Position numbers and translations under genes: made by a program. Shown here piece by piece: positions 1 through 11,172 of a DNA stretch of 64,000 nt. The stretch covers positions 62,001 to 126,000 of the forward strand of contig NZ_BMKC01000002.1 of assembly GCF_014643775.1 (NCBI RefSeq), written 5' to 3'. How positions within the stretch are numbered: position 1 is the stretch's first letter; each line of letters begins with the position of its first letter. The stretch is from Arenimonas soli. GTDB lineage: Bacteria > Pseudomonadota > Gammaproteobacteria > Xanthomonadales > Xanthomonadaceae. Below the pieces are notes generated by a model. That model did no database searches and had not been told where the DNA came from. It saw only the letters and a list, made by a program, of their open reading frames with translations.

Positions 1-1769
<1,769 letters not shown>

Positions 1770-1807
1770 GAAAACGTGTCCCGAGACGAGGGAAAATGGA
1801 ACCGCGC

Positions 1808-1813
1808 AGTATA
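1808..1813 (-). promoter_or_regulatory. candidate -10 element upstream of rpoD
   Basis: TATACT reads on the minus strand about 40 bases before the rpoD start codon. It is a good sigma-70 -10 match, but no recognisable -35 lies 16-18 bases upstream. It stands out because the rest of this 97-base gap is ordinary. Inference from sequence only. Confidence 0.35.
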
Positions 1814-1866
1814 CAGGACGCCCGCCCACCTAGCTATCTGTTTGATTAACCGGGGGTTTTGGGCGC

Positions 1867-2304
1867 CTAGGACTGCAGCCGGAAGGTCACTGGGCCATCG
1901 TTGGCCAGGCTGACAAGCATGTGGGCGCCAAAGCGGCCGGTTTCAAGGACCGGGTGCCGGGCCCGGCACAGTTCGACCAGCCGCTCGAAGCCCCGCCGGC
2001 CCTCTTCCGGGCTGGCGGCCGAGGTGAAGCTGGGCCGCATGCCGCTGCGGGTGTCGGCCGCCAGGGTGAACTGGCTGACCAGCAGCAGGCCGCCGCCGGT
2101 GTCGGCCAGGGACCGGTTCATGCGGCCCTGGTCGTCGGCGAAGACCCGGTAGCCCAGCAGGCGCTCGGCCATGCGGGCGATGCGGGCTTCGTCGTCGCCC
2201 GGCTCCACCGCCACCAGGGCCAGCAGGCCGGGGCCGATGGCGCCGACGATTTCGCCGTCGACCCGGACACTGGCTTCAAGCACGCGCTGGATGAGGGCGA
2301 TCAT
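1867..2304 (-). CDS. dtd: D-aminoacyl-tRNA deacylase (DTD)
   Basis: Cytosolic editing enzyme that hydrolyses D-aminoacyl-tRNAs, such as D-Tyr-tRNA(Tyr), and recycles the tRNA. The ATG at 2304 gives 145 residues, exactly the family length; the frame stays open upstream, but that part does not resemble any protein. Both family signatures are present: SQFTLAAD near residue 78 and the C-terminal NDGPVT, the cross-subunit Gly-Pro motif that excludes L-aminoacyl substrates. It starts [17 protein letters not shown], as DTD proteins typically do. It is divergent from the acyltransferase at 2380 and on the same strand as rpoD, about 100 bases upstream of it. Confidence 0.95.
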   Translation of the reverse strand: MIALIQRVLEASVRVDGEIVGAIGPGLLALVAVEPGDDEARIARMAERLLGYRVFADDQGRMNRSLADTGGGLLLVSQFTLAADTRSGMRPSFTSAASPEEGRRGFERLVELCRARHPVLETGRFGAHMLVSLANDGPVTFRLQS

Positions 2305-2379
2305 GCCGGCATCGTCGCCGTGCCCGGTCCGGGCGGTCAATCCGGCCGGGCGATTCGGCGATTCCCTTACACTCCAGCG

Positions 2380-3288
2380 ATGCCTTCCGCGCCCGTCGCC
2401 AGTCGTTTCCTTTACGCCGCCGCCTGGCTGGTGGGCCGCCTGCCCCGGGCCCTGCAGCGCGGCCTGGGCACGGCCCTGGGTGAGCTGGCCTGGCGAGCCA
2501 ACGGCCGCGAACCGCGCGTCGCCCGGCGCAATCTGGAACTGGCCCTGCCCGGCCTGGCCCCGGGCGAACGCGAAGCCCTGGTGCGCGCGGTGATGCGCGA
2601 AACCGGCCGCAGCGCGCTGGAAACCCTGCGGCTGTGGACGGCGCGGCGCGAAGCCACGCTGCGCCTGGTGGCCGGATGCGACGGGCTGGAACACCTCGAG
2701 GCCGCCGAACGCGCCGGCCGCGGCGTGCTAATCGCCGCGCCGCACTACGGCAGCTGGGAGCTGCTGGTCGAGTTCATGGCGGCGCGCGGCCCCTTCAGCC
2801 TGGTGTACCGGGTGCCGGAAAGCGCCGCCGGCGACGGCTTCCTGCGCCTGGCCCGCGGTGGCGCCAACGTGCGCCTGGTGCCGGCCGAGGCCACCGCGAT
2901 GCGGCCCCTGCTGCGCGCGCTGCAGGCCGGCGAGGCGGTGGGCATCACGCCCGACCACCAGCCCAAGCTGGGCGGCGGCGAGTTCGCGCCCTTTTTCGGG
3001 GTGCGCGCGCTCACCCTGAGCCTGATCCCCAAGCTGGCCGCGCGCACCGGCGCCCCGGTGCTGATGGGCTACGCCGAGCGCCACGAAGACGGCCGATTCA
3101 CCGTGCGCTTCGAACCGGCGCCGGCCGACATCGCCAGCCCGGACATCCTGGTCGCCACCACCGCCATGAACGCCGCCGTCGAAGCCGTGGCACGACGTGA
3201 CCTGCGGCAGTACCAGTGGACCTACAAACGCTACACACTCAGGCCGCCCGGTTCGGGCGAAGCCAACCCCTACCAGCGCCCGCGCTAA
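2380..3288 (+). CDS. lysophospholipid/lipid A acyltransferase (LpxL/HtrB family)
   Basis: Inner-membrane acyltransferase of the HtrB/LpxL/LpxM family, which adds secondary acyl chains from acyl-ACP to lipid A or related glycolipids. ATG at 2380 gives 302 residues, close to the usual ~300. A short hydrophobic N-terminal stretch (residues 9-20) would anchor it. The HX4E catalytic motif is H122-Y-G-S-W-E127 (context [10 protein letters not shown]), followed by the substrate-binding [12 protein letters not shown] segment and a C-terminal YQWTYKRY motif that is typical of the family. It cannot be told from sequence alone whether it is an LpxL, an LpxM or an ornithine-lipid/aryl-polyene type acyltransferase. 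The start lies 75 bases from the divergent dtd. Confidence 0.88.
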   Translation: MPSAPVASRFLYAAAWLVGRLPRALQRGLGTALGELAWRANGREPRVARRNLELALPGLAPGEREALVRAVMRETGRSALETLRLWTARREATLRLVAGCDGLEHLEAAERAGRGVLIAAPHYGSWELLVEFMAARGPFSLVYRVPESAAGDGFLRLARGGANVRLVPAEATAMRPLLRALQAGEAVGITPDHQPKLGGGEFAPFFGVRALTLSLIPKLAARTGAPVLMGYAERHEDGRFTVRFEPAPADIASPDILVATTAMNAAVEAVARRDLRQYQWTYKRYTLRPPGSGEANPYQRPR

Positions 3289-3297
3289 GGAACCCGG

Positions 3298-3816
3298 ATG
3301 AATCCAACCGATCCCGCCGCCCCGTCCTTCCAGCCCTTTGCCGCCGACTGGCAGCCCCTGGCGCCCGCCGCACGCCGGGTCGGGGCGGGCGTGGGGGCGT
3401 TCTGGGGCCTGGTGATCGGGGTGGTCGTCGCGGTTCCCCTGGCCGTCGCGCTGGACATCGGCCCGGCGGCGAAAGCCGGCCTTGGGCTGGCCGTGGCCGT
3501 GCTGCCCGCCCTGGTCTTCTACGCCTGGGCCCGCGCACGCTGGCGCCGGACGCAGTGGCGCCTGGACGCCGGCGGCCTGCGCGTGCGGCGCGGCGTGGTC
3601 TGGCACAGCGAAGTGCTGGTGCCGCGCAGCCGCGTCCAGCACCTGGACCTGGAGCGCGGCCCGATCGAGCGCCACTTCGGCCTGGCCACCCTGGTGGTGC
3701 ACACCGCCGGCACCCGCATGCACGCACTGCGCCAGTCCGGGTTCCTGGACGACGACGCGGTGGCCCTGCGCGACGCCCTGCTGCCGGAAACGGACCGCCA
3801 TGACGACAGCCTCTGA
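3298..3816 (+). CDS. PH domain-containing membrane protein (YdbS-like)
   Basis: Small membrane protein of 172 residues with two hydrophobic segments (about residues 30-75, rich in V, A and L) followed by a bacterial PH domain of the bPH2 (YdbS/YdbT) type. The domain begins near residue 80 (WRLDAGGLRVRRGVVWHSEVLVPRSRVQHLDLE). The pattern 'hR.Gv....v.vP.sRvQhvdl..gpi.R.fGLatl.v.TAG' is typical. The function of the family is not settled; members always occur in pairs with a larger YdbT-like protein, as here, where the next gene overlaps this stop by 17 bases. That overlap points to translational coupling and a shared membrane complex. Confidence 0.85.
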   Translation: MNPTDPAAPSFQPFAADWQPLAPAARRVGAGVGAFWGLVIGVVVAVPLAVALDIGPAAKAGLGLAVAVLPALVFYAWARARWRRTQWRLDAGGLRVRRGVVWHSEVLVPRSRVQHLDLERGPIERHFGLATLVVHTAGTRMHALRQSGFLDDDAVALRDALLPETDRHDDSL

Positions 3817-5314
3817 GTCGATCAACCCCGGCGGCGGCGAACGCCGCCTGCATCCGTGGTCCTGGCTGTTCGTGCTGATCCAGCAGGTCAAGGCCTTCGC
3901 GCTGCCGCTGCTGGTGCTGCTGTTCACCGGCCGCGGCAATTCCTGGGAACTGTGGGGCCTGGCCGGCGGCGGCGTGCTGGTGCTGGTGTCGCTGCTGCAG
4001 TATTTCTTCTACCGCTTCCGCGTCGAAGGCGACGGCATCGTCATCCGCAGCGGCGTGCTGCAAAAAAGCCACCGGCATATCCCCTACCAGCGCGTGCACA
4101 ACGTGGCCGTGCACCAGTCGCTGCTGCACCGGCTCTTCGGCGTGGCGGAGGTGCGGCTCGAATCCGCCGGCGGCATGAAGCCCGAAGCCGAGATGCGCGT
4201 GCTTTCGCTCGTGGACGCGCAGGCACTCGAAGAACTGGTGCGGGCCCAGGGGGCCGGTTCACCCACGGTCGGCGAAGGCGACAGCGACGCCCTGGCCTTG
4301 CCCGAGAGCCGCGTCCTGCTGGCGCTGTCCACCGGCGAAGTGGTGCGCCTGGGCCTGATCTCCAACCGCGGCCTGATCGCCGTCGCCGCGGCCTTCGGCC
4401 TGCTGGCCCAGGCCGACATGCTGGACGTGCTGGTCGAACCCTGGGCGGCCGACGCCGTGGACTGGGGCCGCAACCAGCAGCTGGACTGGGTGGGCTGGAT
4501 CGTCGGGGCGCTCGCCCTGCTGCTGGTTTTCGTGGTCGCGCTGCGGGTGCTGTCGGTGGTGCTGGCGCTGCTGCAGTTCCACGGTTTCACGCTGACCGAG
4601 CAGGGCCGGCGGCTGAGCGCCCAGCGCGGACTGCTTACCCGCCTGCGCGCCAACATGCCGCGCTCGCGCATCCAGGCCTGGAGCCTGCGCGAAGGCCTGC
4701 TGCACCGCTGGTTCGGCCGCCAGAGCCTGCGCGTGGACAGCGCCTCGGTCGAAACCGCCAACGACCAGCGTTCCCTGCGCGACCTGGCGCCGGTGGCCAC
4801 GCCGGAAACGGTCAACGCGCTGATCCGGCACCTGCTGCCGGTCGGGCACTGGCCCATGCAGGCCTGGCGCCGGCTGCACCACCGCGCCTGGCGGCGGCAG
4901 TTCACCTTCCCGGCGCTGCTGAGCCTGGCGCTGACGGGTGCGGCGACCTTCATCAACGGGCCCGTTGGCCTGGCGGCGCTGCTGCTGGTGCCGCTGTTCC
5001 TCGTGCGCGCCATCGTCTGGGCCCGGCACGCGGGCTGGAGCGAGGAAGCCGGCGTCATCGCCGTGCGCGAAGGCTGGCTGGACAAGCGCTGGCGCTTCGC
5101 CGAAGTGCGCAAGATCCAGTCGCTGGTGCTGGTGCAGTCACCGATCGACCGCTACCACGGCATGGCTTCGCTGCTGATGGACACGGTGGGCGCCAGCCCC
5201 TTCGACACGCCGCTGCGCATCCGCTACCTGCCGGCCGACGAAGCCATGGCCCTGCGCGACCAGCTGGCCGCGGCGATGGAAGCCGCGCCTACTCCCGCCA
5301 GAACGCCGGCGTAA
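3800..5314 (+). CDS. PH domain-containing membrane protein with repeated bPH2 domains (YdbT-like)
   Basis: Integral membrane protein of 504 residues starting at ATG 3800, inside the end of the preceding YdbS-like gene. It alternates paired transmembrane helices (about residues 20-70, 215-260 and 375-400) with three bPH2 domains. The PH signatures recur as RVEGDGIVIRSGVLQKSHRH, FTLTEQGRRLSAQRGLLTR and VIAVREGWLDKRWRFAEVRK. YdbT proteins are about 490-500 residues, so this is full length. The gene is convergent with trkH and their 3' ends overlap by 26 bases, which is unusual but not rare in a compact genome. Molecular function is unknown; in other bacteria this family has been linked to resistance to secreted antimicrobials. 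Confidence 0.85.
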   Translation: MTTASESINPGGGERRLHPWSWLFVLIQQVKAFALPLLVLLFTGRGNSWELWGLAGGGVLVLVSLLQYFFYRFRVEGDGIVIRSGVLQKSHRHIPYQRVHNVAVHQSLLHRLFGVAEVRLESAGGMKPEAEMRVLSLVDAQALEELVRAQGAGSPTVGEGDSDALALPESRVLLALSTGEVVRLGLISNRGLIAVAAAFGLLAQADMLDVLVEPWAADAVDWGRNQQLDWVGWIVGALALLLVFVVALRVLSVVLALLQFHGFTLTEQGRRLSAQRGLLTRLRANMPRSRIQAWSLREGLLHRWFGRQSLRVDSASVETANDQRSLRDLAPVATPETVNALIRHLLPVGHWPMQAWRRLHHRAWRRQFTFPALLSLALTGAATFINGPVGLAALLLVPLFLVRAIVWARHAGWSEEAGVIAVREGWLDKRWRFAEVRKIQSLVLVQSPIDRYHGMASLLMDTVGASPFDTPLRIRYLPADEAMALRDQLAAAMEAAPTPARTPA

Positions 5315-6746
5315 GCAGCACCAGCAGCGAGAACACTTCCAGGCGGCCGAGGATCATGCCCAGGCTGCCCAGCCAGATGGCCGGGTCGCCGGCATGGGCC
5401 CAGGTGACCGCCACGCTGCCCAGGCCGGGACCCAGGTTGGTCAGCGTGGACACGGCGCCGCCAAAGGACGATTCCAGGTCCAGGCCGGCCAGGTTGAAGC
5501 CGATCATCAGCACCACGAAGCACAGCATCCAGATCGCGATGAACCCGCTGACCGACAGCACCACCGATTCGGACACGCGGCGGCCGCCCATCTTCACCAG
5601 GAACTGCGCCTTGGGGTGCACCAGCTGCTTGATCTCGCGGAAGCCCTGGCGAACCACCATCACCACGCGCGCGACCTTCAGGCCGCCGACCGTCGAACCC
5701 GAACAGCCACCGATGAAGGCCAGGCCCACGATCAGCAGCGGCGCCGGCTGCGCCCATTCGTGGAAGGACATGGTGGCGAAACCGGTGGTGGTCATCGCCG
5801 ACACCACCTGGAAGGTGGCGCGGCGGAAGGATTCGCCGAAGCTGTCGAAGGTGCCGCCGGCCCAGGCGACGAAGGTGATCACCACCGCCGCGATCGCCAG
5901 GATGCGCAGGTAGGAGCGCAGCTCGGAATCGCTGCCGTACACACCCATGGACGCACGCCGCCAGGCGACGAAATGCAGGCCGAAGTTGATGCCGCCCAGG
6001 GTCATGAAGATGATCGCGATCCAGTCGATCAGCGGACTGTTCCAGTAGTCCAGCGCCGCGTCGTGGGTAGAGAAACCCGCGGTCGACACCGTGGACAGCG
6101 AATGGCAGATGGCGTCGAACAGGCTCATGCCGGCCGCCCAGTAGGCCCCTGCGCACAGCACGGTCAGGCCGAAATAAACGCCCCACAGCGCCTTGGCCGT
6201 TTCCGCGATGCGCGGGGTCAGCTTGGTGTCCTTGGTCGGGCCGGTGCTTTCGGCGCGGAACAGCTGGGTGCCGCCGATCTTGAGCATCGGCAGGATCGCC
6301 ACCGCCAGGATCACGATGCCCATGCCGCCCAGGAACTGCAGCAGCTGCCGATAGAACAGCACGCTGCGCGGCAGCGCGTCGAGGTTGGCGATGACCGTCG
6401 CACCGGTGGTGGTGAGGCCCGACGTGGCTTCGAAGAACGCCTCGGCGTAATCGAGGTGCGGCGGCCCATGCACGAAGGGCAGCGCCGACACCAGGCTGGC
6501 GAAGAACCAGGTGAAGGTGACGATCAGGAAGCCGTCGCGCAGGCGAAGGTCGTACTTGACGTGGCGCACCGGCAGCCAAAGCACGACGCCCAGCAGGCCG
6601 CTGGCCAGGAAACTGCCGAAGAACACCGGTGCCGTGCCCTCCTCGCCCCAGGCCAGGGCCAGGAAGCCGGGCAGCAGCTTGGTCATCGAGGACAGCACGA
6701 TGATCACGCCCAGGATGCGCTGGATGGCGCGGAAGCGTTGGCTCAC
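5289..6746 (-). CDS. trkH: Trk system potassium uptake protein TrkH
   Basis: Membrane channel subunit of the Trk/Ktr potassium uptake system, 485 residues with the expected four repeats of the M1-pore-M2 fold. Pore-loop glycine segments are visible: TSGLTTTGATV, STVSTAGFSTHD, SAMTTTGFATMS and TLTNLGPGLG, each supplying a selectivity-filter glycine. It acts with the NAD-binding regulator TrkA, whose gene lies immediately upstream and overlaps by 4 bases (ATGA type), so the two are translationally coupled. The 3' end overlaps the convergent YdbT-like gene. Confidence 0.96.
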   Translation of the reverse strand: MSQRFRAIQRILGVIIVLSSMTKLLPGFLALAWGEEGTAPVFFGSFLASGLLGVVLWLPVRHVKYDLRLRDGFLIVTFTWFFASLVSALPFVHGPPHLDYAEAFFEATSGLTTTGATVIANLDALPRSVLFYRQLLQFLGGMGIVILAVAILPMLKIGGTQLFRAESTGPTKDTKLTPRIAETAKALWGVYFGLTVLCAGAYWAAGMSLFDAICHSLSTVSTAGFSTHDAALDYWNSPLIDWIAIIFMTLGGINFGLHFVAWRRASMGVYGSDSELRSYLRILAIAAVVITFVAWAGGTFDSFGESFRRATFQVVSAMTTTGFATMSFHEWAQPAPLLIVGLAFIGGCSGSTVGGLKVARVVMVVRQGFREIKQLVHPKAQFLVKMGGRRVSESVVLSVSGFIAIWMLCFVVLMIGFNLAGLDLESSFGGAVSTLTNLGPGLGSVAVTWAHAGDPAIWLGSLGMILGRLEVFSLLVLLTPAFWRE

Positions 6747-8122
6747 AGCCAGGTTGCCCCGGTCTGGAACAGGGCGCTGACGCGGGCCATCTCGCGTTTG
6801 TCCATCACGAACAGGATGACGTGGTCGCCCTGTTCGATGACGACGTCGTGGTGGGCGATCAGCAGCTTCTCGCCGCGCACGATGCCGCCGATGGTGGTGC
6901 CCGGCGGCAGCTCGAGTTCATCGAGCGCGCGGCCGATCACGCGCGAGGTGCGAGCGTCGCCGCGCACCACGGCTTCGATCGCCTCGGCGGCGCCGCGGCG
7001 CAGCGAATACACCCGCGCCGGCGCGCCTTCGCGGATATGCGCCAGCAGCGCGCCCAGGGTCACCAGCTGCGGGCTGACGGCGATGTCGATGCTGCCGCCT
7101 TCCACCAGCTCGGCGTAGCTGGGCCGGTTGATCAGCGAAATCACCCGCGGGCAGCCCATGCGCTTGGCCAGCATCGCCGAGAGGATGTTGGCCTCGTCGT
7201 CGTTGGTCATCGCGCAGTAGACGTCGGTCTGGTCGATGTTTTCCTCGCGCAGCAGGTCTTCGTCGGCACAGTCGCCGACCAGCACGATGGAGTTGAGCAG
7301 GTCCTCGGCGATGCTGCGGGCGCGCTCGCGGGAACGTTCCAGCACCTTCACCGAATAACGGCCTTCCAGGCTGCGCGCGAGGTTGCGGCCGATATTACCG
7401 CCGCCGGCGATCAGCAGGCGCCGGGCCGGGCGCATGTCGACGCGGCGCAGTTCGGCCATGACGGTGAGGATGTGCTTGCGTTCGGCCAGGAAGAAGACTT
7501 CGTCGTCCACTTCGATGACCGTGTTGCCCTCGGGCTGCACGGGCCGGCCCTTGCGGAAGATGGCGGCCACGCGGGCATCGACGCCGGTGGGCAGGTGTTC
7601 GCGCAGTTCGCGGATCTCGTGGCCGACCAGGGCGCCGCCGGGCACGGCGCGCACGGCCACCAGCTGCACCCGGCCTTCGGCGAAGTCGAGCACCTGCAGG
7701 GCGCCGGGGTATTCGATCAGGCGCTCGACGTGGCGGCAGACCAGCTGCTCGGGGCTTATCGCGGCGCTGACCGCGGAGTGATCCGGGTCGGCCAGCGCGG
7801 CCACGTCCAGGTACTGGGCCTCGCGCAGTCGCGCCACCCGGGTGGGCGTGCGGAACTGGTGCTGGGCGACCTGGCAGGCGATCAGGTTCACTTCGTCGCT
7901 GGAGGTGACGGCCACCAGCAGCTCGGCTTCCTCGGCGCCGGCCTGGGCCAGCACGTCGGGCAGCGAGGCATGGCCGATGACCGTGCGGATGTCGAGCTTT
8001 TCCGCCAGGTCGCGCAGGCGCTGGTGGTCGGTGTCGACGACGGTGATGTCGTTGTTTTCGGACGCCAGCGCCGATGCCACCGACGTGCCGACCTGCCCTG
8101 CACCCAGGATGAGGATCTTCAT
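6743..8122 (-). CDS. trkA: Trk system potassium transporter regulatory subunit TrkA
   Basis: Peripheral cytoplasmic subunit that gates TrkH. It has 459 residues with two tandem RCK units. The first Rossmann fold opens the protein (MKILILGAGQVGTSVAS, with the GxGxxG nucleotide site) and the second starts near residue 235 (LLIAGGGNIGRNLARSL). Each is followed by a TrkA-C domain (around 145-220 and 370-455). Length and architecture match E. coli TrkA (458 residues). It lies 6 bases after the glycosyltransferase stop and overlaps trkH, so it is part of the minus-strand run from def to trkH. Confidence 0.97.
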   Translation of the reverse strand: MKILILGAGQVGTSVASALASENNDITVVDTDHQRLRDLAEKLDIRTVIGHASLPDVLAQAGAEEAELLVAVTSSDEVNLIACQVAQHQFRTPTRVARLREAQYLDVAALADPDHSAVSAAISPEQLVCRHVERLIEYPGALQVLDFAEGRVQLVAVRAVPGGALVGHEIRELREHLPTGVDARVAAIFRKGRPVQPEGNTVIEVDDEVFFLAERKHILTVMAELRRVDMRPARRLLIAGGGNIGRNLARSLEGRYSVKVLERSRERARSIAEDLLNSIVLVGDCADEDLLREENIDQTDVYCAMTNDDEANILSAMLAKRMGCPRVISLINRPSYAELVEGGSIDIAVSPQLVTLGALLAHIREGAPARVYSLRRGAAEAIEAVVRGDARTSRVIGRALDELELPPGTTIGGIVRGEKLLIAHHDVVIEQGDHVILFVMDKREMARVSALFQTGATWL

Positions 8123-8128
8123 GCGGCG

Positions 8129-9820
8129 CTAGTCTACTCGCGTGGCCCCGGGGGAACAGCCCGAAAGTGCGCCCGGCCCCAGCAGCCACCACTCGCGCCG
8201 GTTGGCCATGCCAACGGGGCGGGCACCGTCGGCGGGGTCGAAGCTGGCGCAGGCCACGGCGTCGGAGCGCTGGACCAGCAGCAGGCGCGAGGCCGGGTCG
8301 GTGGCCAGCCAGGCCTGCGCACGCTGCAGCTGTTCTTCTGCCGGCGCGCGGAATCCGAACTCCGCCACCGGCCCGACGGCCTGCAGCAGGTTCTGTTCCT
8401 TCCAGTCCACCAGGCCCAGCGTGCTGTCCGGCCCGGCCAGCACGCGGGCCCGCTGCATGAGTTCACGCGCCGAGCTCTCGTCATCGAGCACTGGGTGCAC
8501 CACGAAGCCGTAGCCCGACCACAGCAGCACCAGGAACAGGGCACAGGCAGCCAGGGCACGGCGCAGGCGCGCCACCACGACGGCCAGCAGCGACACCCCG
8601 CCGACCGTGGCCAGCATGCCCCAGATCCAGCGCACTTCGTCGCCCAGGCCGCGCTCGGCGACCTGCCGCGCGAACAGGCCAACGTCGCTCCACAGGCCCA
8701 ACGCGCCCACCGCCAGCAGCAGCGCGGCGAGCAGGCCGGTGAAGACCATCACCGCCGCACGGAAGCCCGTTCGGCCGGCGATGCCGTCGAGGAACGGCGC
8801 CGCCGCCAGCGCCAGCGCCGGCAGCGCCGGCAGCAGGTACATGTCGCGCTTGCCGGCGCTGGCGCTGAAGAACAGCAGCACCAGGGCGAACCAGGCCAGG
8901 GGCAGCCACACCCGCGCGTCGCGTTCGCGCCAGGCCCGGGCCCAGGGTTTCACCAGCCAGGGCAGGGCCAGCGAAAACGGCAGCCAGAAGAACAGCACGA
9001 CCTGGCCGAAGTACCAGACGGGTTCGGTGTGGTGCCAGGGGTCGGCGTAGCGCTGCGCGGTCTGCTTGAACAGGATGTTGCGCAGGTATTCGGCGTGCTC
9101 GGGATTGCCGCTGCCCAGGCCGACGGCCAGCACCGGGACCAGCCACAGGCCGATGGCGGCGAAGAAGGCCATCGCGCCGCCGGCCCAGCGCCAGCGATTG
9201 CCCTGGCCCCTGGGCGCGACGCCCTGCCAGCCCCGCCTTGCGAACACGGCGAAGGGCAGCAACGCCAGCAGCGGCAGGAAACCCACCCCCTTGGTCACCA
9301 CGCCCAGGCCGGCCGCGAAACAGCCGGCCAGCCACCATCGCCAGTGCGGCCCCAGCAGCAGGTGCCGGCACAGGCCGTAGAAGGACAGCGTGGTCAGGAA
9401 CACCAGGGTCGGATCGATCTGCGCGCGCTTGCCCTGGTAGACGAACTGCAGCGCCACCGCCACGGCGATGGCGGCCCACAGACCGGCGCGCGGCGACCAC
9501 AGGCGCCGGCCCAGGTCCCAGGTCAGCGCCAGCGTGCCCATGGCCGACAGCAGGGACGGCAGCAGGAAGCTCCAGCGCCAGCTGCCGAACAGGCCAAAGG
9601 CCGCCGACAGCAGCCAGAAATAGATCGGCGGTTTGTCGGGGTAGAGCTCCTGGCCGCGGTGCGCGAACAGGAAGTCGCCCGATTCGACCATCTGCTTGGC
9701 GACCAGCACGAAGCGCGGTTCGTCGGCCGGCCAGGGGTCGCGCAAGCCGTAGCCGGCGGCCAGCACGAAAAAGGCGATCGCGAAAAAAACCAGGGCGTGG
9801 CGGCGTTCGGCGGCAGTCAT
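8129..9820 (-). CDS. GT83-type polytopic glycosyltransferase (ArnT-like)
   Basis: Inner-membrane glycosyltransferase of the ArnT/PMT type (GT-C fold), 563 residues with about 12 hydrophobic helices. The family signature is near the N-terminus: a periplasmic loop with WPADEPRFVLVAKQM (the DE.R. motif that includes the catalytic acid) and YPDKPPIYFWL. ArnT uses undecaprenyl-phosphate sugars to glycosylate lipid A, usually with 4-amino-4-deoxy-L-arabinose. No arn genes (arnBCADEF) are nearby, so the donor sugar and acceptor are unknown; an undecaprenyl- or lipid-linked donor is the inference. It sits between rsmB and trkA, where E. coli has no such gene. Confidence 0.82.
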   Translation of the reverse strand: MTAAERRHALVFFAIAFFVLAAGYGLRDPWPADEPRFVLVAKQMVESGDFLFAHRGQELYPDKPPIYFWLLSAAFGLFGSWRWSFLLPSLLSAMGTLALTWDLGRRLWSPRAGLWAAIAVAVALQFVYQGKRAQIDPTLVFLTTLSFYGLCRHLLLGPHWRWWLAGCFAAGLGVVTKGVGFLPLLALLPFAVFARRGWQGVAPRGQGNRWRWAGGAMAFFAAIGLWLVPVLAVGLGSGNPEHAEYLRNILFKQTAQRYADPWHHTEPVWYFGQVVLFFWLPFSLALPWLVKPWARAWRERDARVWLPLAWFALVLLFFSASAGKRDMYLLPALPALALAAAPFLDGIAGRTGFRAAVMVFTGLLAALLLAVGALGLWSDVGLFARQVAERGLGDEVRWIWGMLATVGGVSLLAVVVARLRRALAACALFLVLLWSGYGFVVHPVLDDESSARELMQRARVLAGPDSTLGLVDWKEQNLLQAVGPVAEFGFRAPAEEQLQRAQAWLATDPASRLLLVQRSDAVACASFDPADGARPVGMANRREWWLLGPGALSGCSPGATRVD

Positions 9821-9846
9821 CTGCGCGAACTATAGGGGCGACGCCG

Positions 9847-11172
9847 TTACGCGGTTTTGACCTGGCTCGACTTTTCCAGCCGCGCGTAGAAAAACCCGTC
9901 CATGCCGTCTTCGCCCGGCAGGCGCTGGCGGCCGGCGCCGCTGGCGTGGCCGAAGCGCGCCGGCAGGTCGGCCGCGCGGGCGTCGGCGTGGCGCGCCAGG
10001 AAGGCGGCGACCTGGGCTTCGTTCTCTTCGCGCAGCACCGAACAGGTGGCGTAGACCAGGCGACCGCCCGGCGCCAGCAGCGGCCACAGGGCGTCGAGCA
10101 GCTGCGCCTGGGTGGCGGCGAGCGCGGCGATGTCGGCTTCCCGCCGGTGCCACTTGATGTCGGGCTGGCGGCGGATGATGCCGGTGGCCGAACAGGGCGC
10201 GTCGACCAGGATGGCGTCGAAGGGCTGGCCGTCCCACCACTCGTCGGGCCGGGCAGCATCGGCGACCCGCACCTGCACGTTGGGGGCCTCGAGCCGCAGC
10301 CGGCGCAGCAGGTCGCGCACCTTGTCCAGGCGGCGCGCGTCCACGTCCAGGCACAGCAGTTCGCCTTCGCCCAGGTGTTCGGCCAGCTGCGCGGCCTTGC
10401 CGCCCGGGGCGGCGCAGGCATCGAGCAGGCGCTCGCCGGGGCGCGGGTCCAACGCCAGCACCGCCAGTTGGGCGGCACCATCCTGCACGCCCATGGCGCC
10501 GCGGTCCCAGCCGGGCAGGCGGTCCACGGGCACCGGGGTTTCCAGGCGCACCGCGCCGGGCACGGTGTCGGGGCAGTCGGCGGGCAGGCCGGCTTCCTGC
10601 AGGGCGGCCGCCAGCGCACCGGCGCTGCCCTGGCGGGGATTGGCGCGCAGCCACAGCGGCGCCGACTGGTTGTTCGCGGCCAGGATGGCATCGGCCTGGT
10701 CGGGCCAGTCCTGGCGCAGGCGCTGCACCAGCCAGTCGGGGTGGCTGCAGCGAACGGCCGGGTCGTCGCTTTCAGGCAAGGGTTCGCGACTGGCGCGGCG
10801 CAGCAGGGCGTTCACCAGGCCGACCAGGCCGGTGCGGCCCAGGTCGCGGGCGGCCTCGGCGGTGGCGCTGACCGCGGCGTGCGGCGCCAGGCCCAGGCCT
10901 TTCACCTGGGCCAGGCCGGCCAGCAGCAGCCAGTGCACGGCCTGGTCGCGCTGGGCCAGGGGCCGGGCCAGCCACTGCGACAGGGCGAATTCGTAGCGCC
11001 GGCGATGGCGCAGGGCGTCGAAACAAATCGCCTCGAGCAGGGCGCGGTCGCGCGAATCGGGCACCTCGGGCAGGGCGCGCGCCAGCACGGCTTTCAGTGA
11101 ACGGCCCTCGCCCAGCACCGTGCCCAGCACGCGGGCGGCGGTGGCGCGCAGGGCCGAGCCGGGGGCGCTCAT
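9847..11172 (-). CDS. rsmB: 16S rRNA (cytosine-967-C5)-methyltransferase RsmB
   Basis: S-adenosylmethionine-dependent enzyme that methylates C967 of 16S rRNA. It has 441 residues. An N-terminal NusB-like RNA-binding domain (about 1-130, with [20 protein letters not shown]) is followed by the catalytic Rossmann domain with the SAM site ([19 protein letters not shown]). Both catalytic cysteines are present: VDAPCSATG (motif IV) and [12 protein letters not shown] (motif VI). The start overlaps the fmt stop by 4 bases, the same order as def-fmt-rsmB in E. coli. Confidence 0.96.
   Translation of the reverse strand: MSAPGSALRATAARVLGTVLGEGRSLKAVLARALPEVPDSRDRALLEAICFDALRHRRRYEFALSQWLARPLAQRDQAVHWLLLAGLAQVKGLGLAPHAAVSATAEAARDLGRTGLVGLVNALLRRASREPLPESDDPAVRCSHPDWLVQRLRQDWPDQADAILAANNQSAPLWLRANPRQGSAGALAAALQEAGLPADCPDTVPGAVRLETPVPVDRLPGWDRGAMGVQDGAAQLAVLALDPRPGERLLDACAAPGGKAAQLAEHLGEGELLCLDVDARRLDKVRDLLRRLRLEAPNVQVRVADAARPDEWWDGQPFDAILVDAPCSATGIIRRQPDIKWHRREADIAALAATQAQLLDALWPLLAPGGRLVYATCSVLREENEAQVAAFLARHADARAADLPARFGHASGAGRQRLPGEDGMDGFFYARLEKSSQVKTA

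Noticed and set aside
2728-3939. Long antisense and out-of-frame open frames over the acyltransferase and PH-domain genes
   Set aside because: Similar shadow frames occur on every gene in this window, because GC-rich codon usage suppresses stop codons in other frames. None has a recognised domain.
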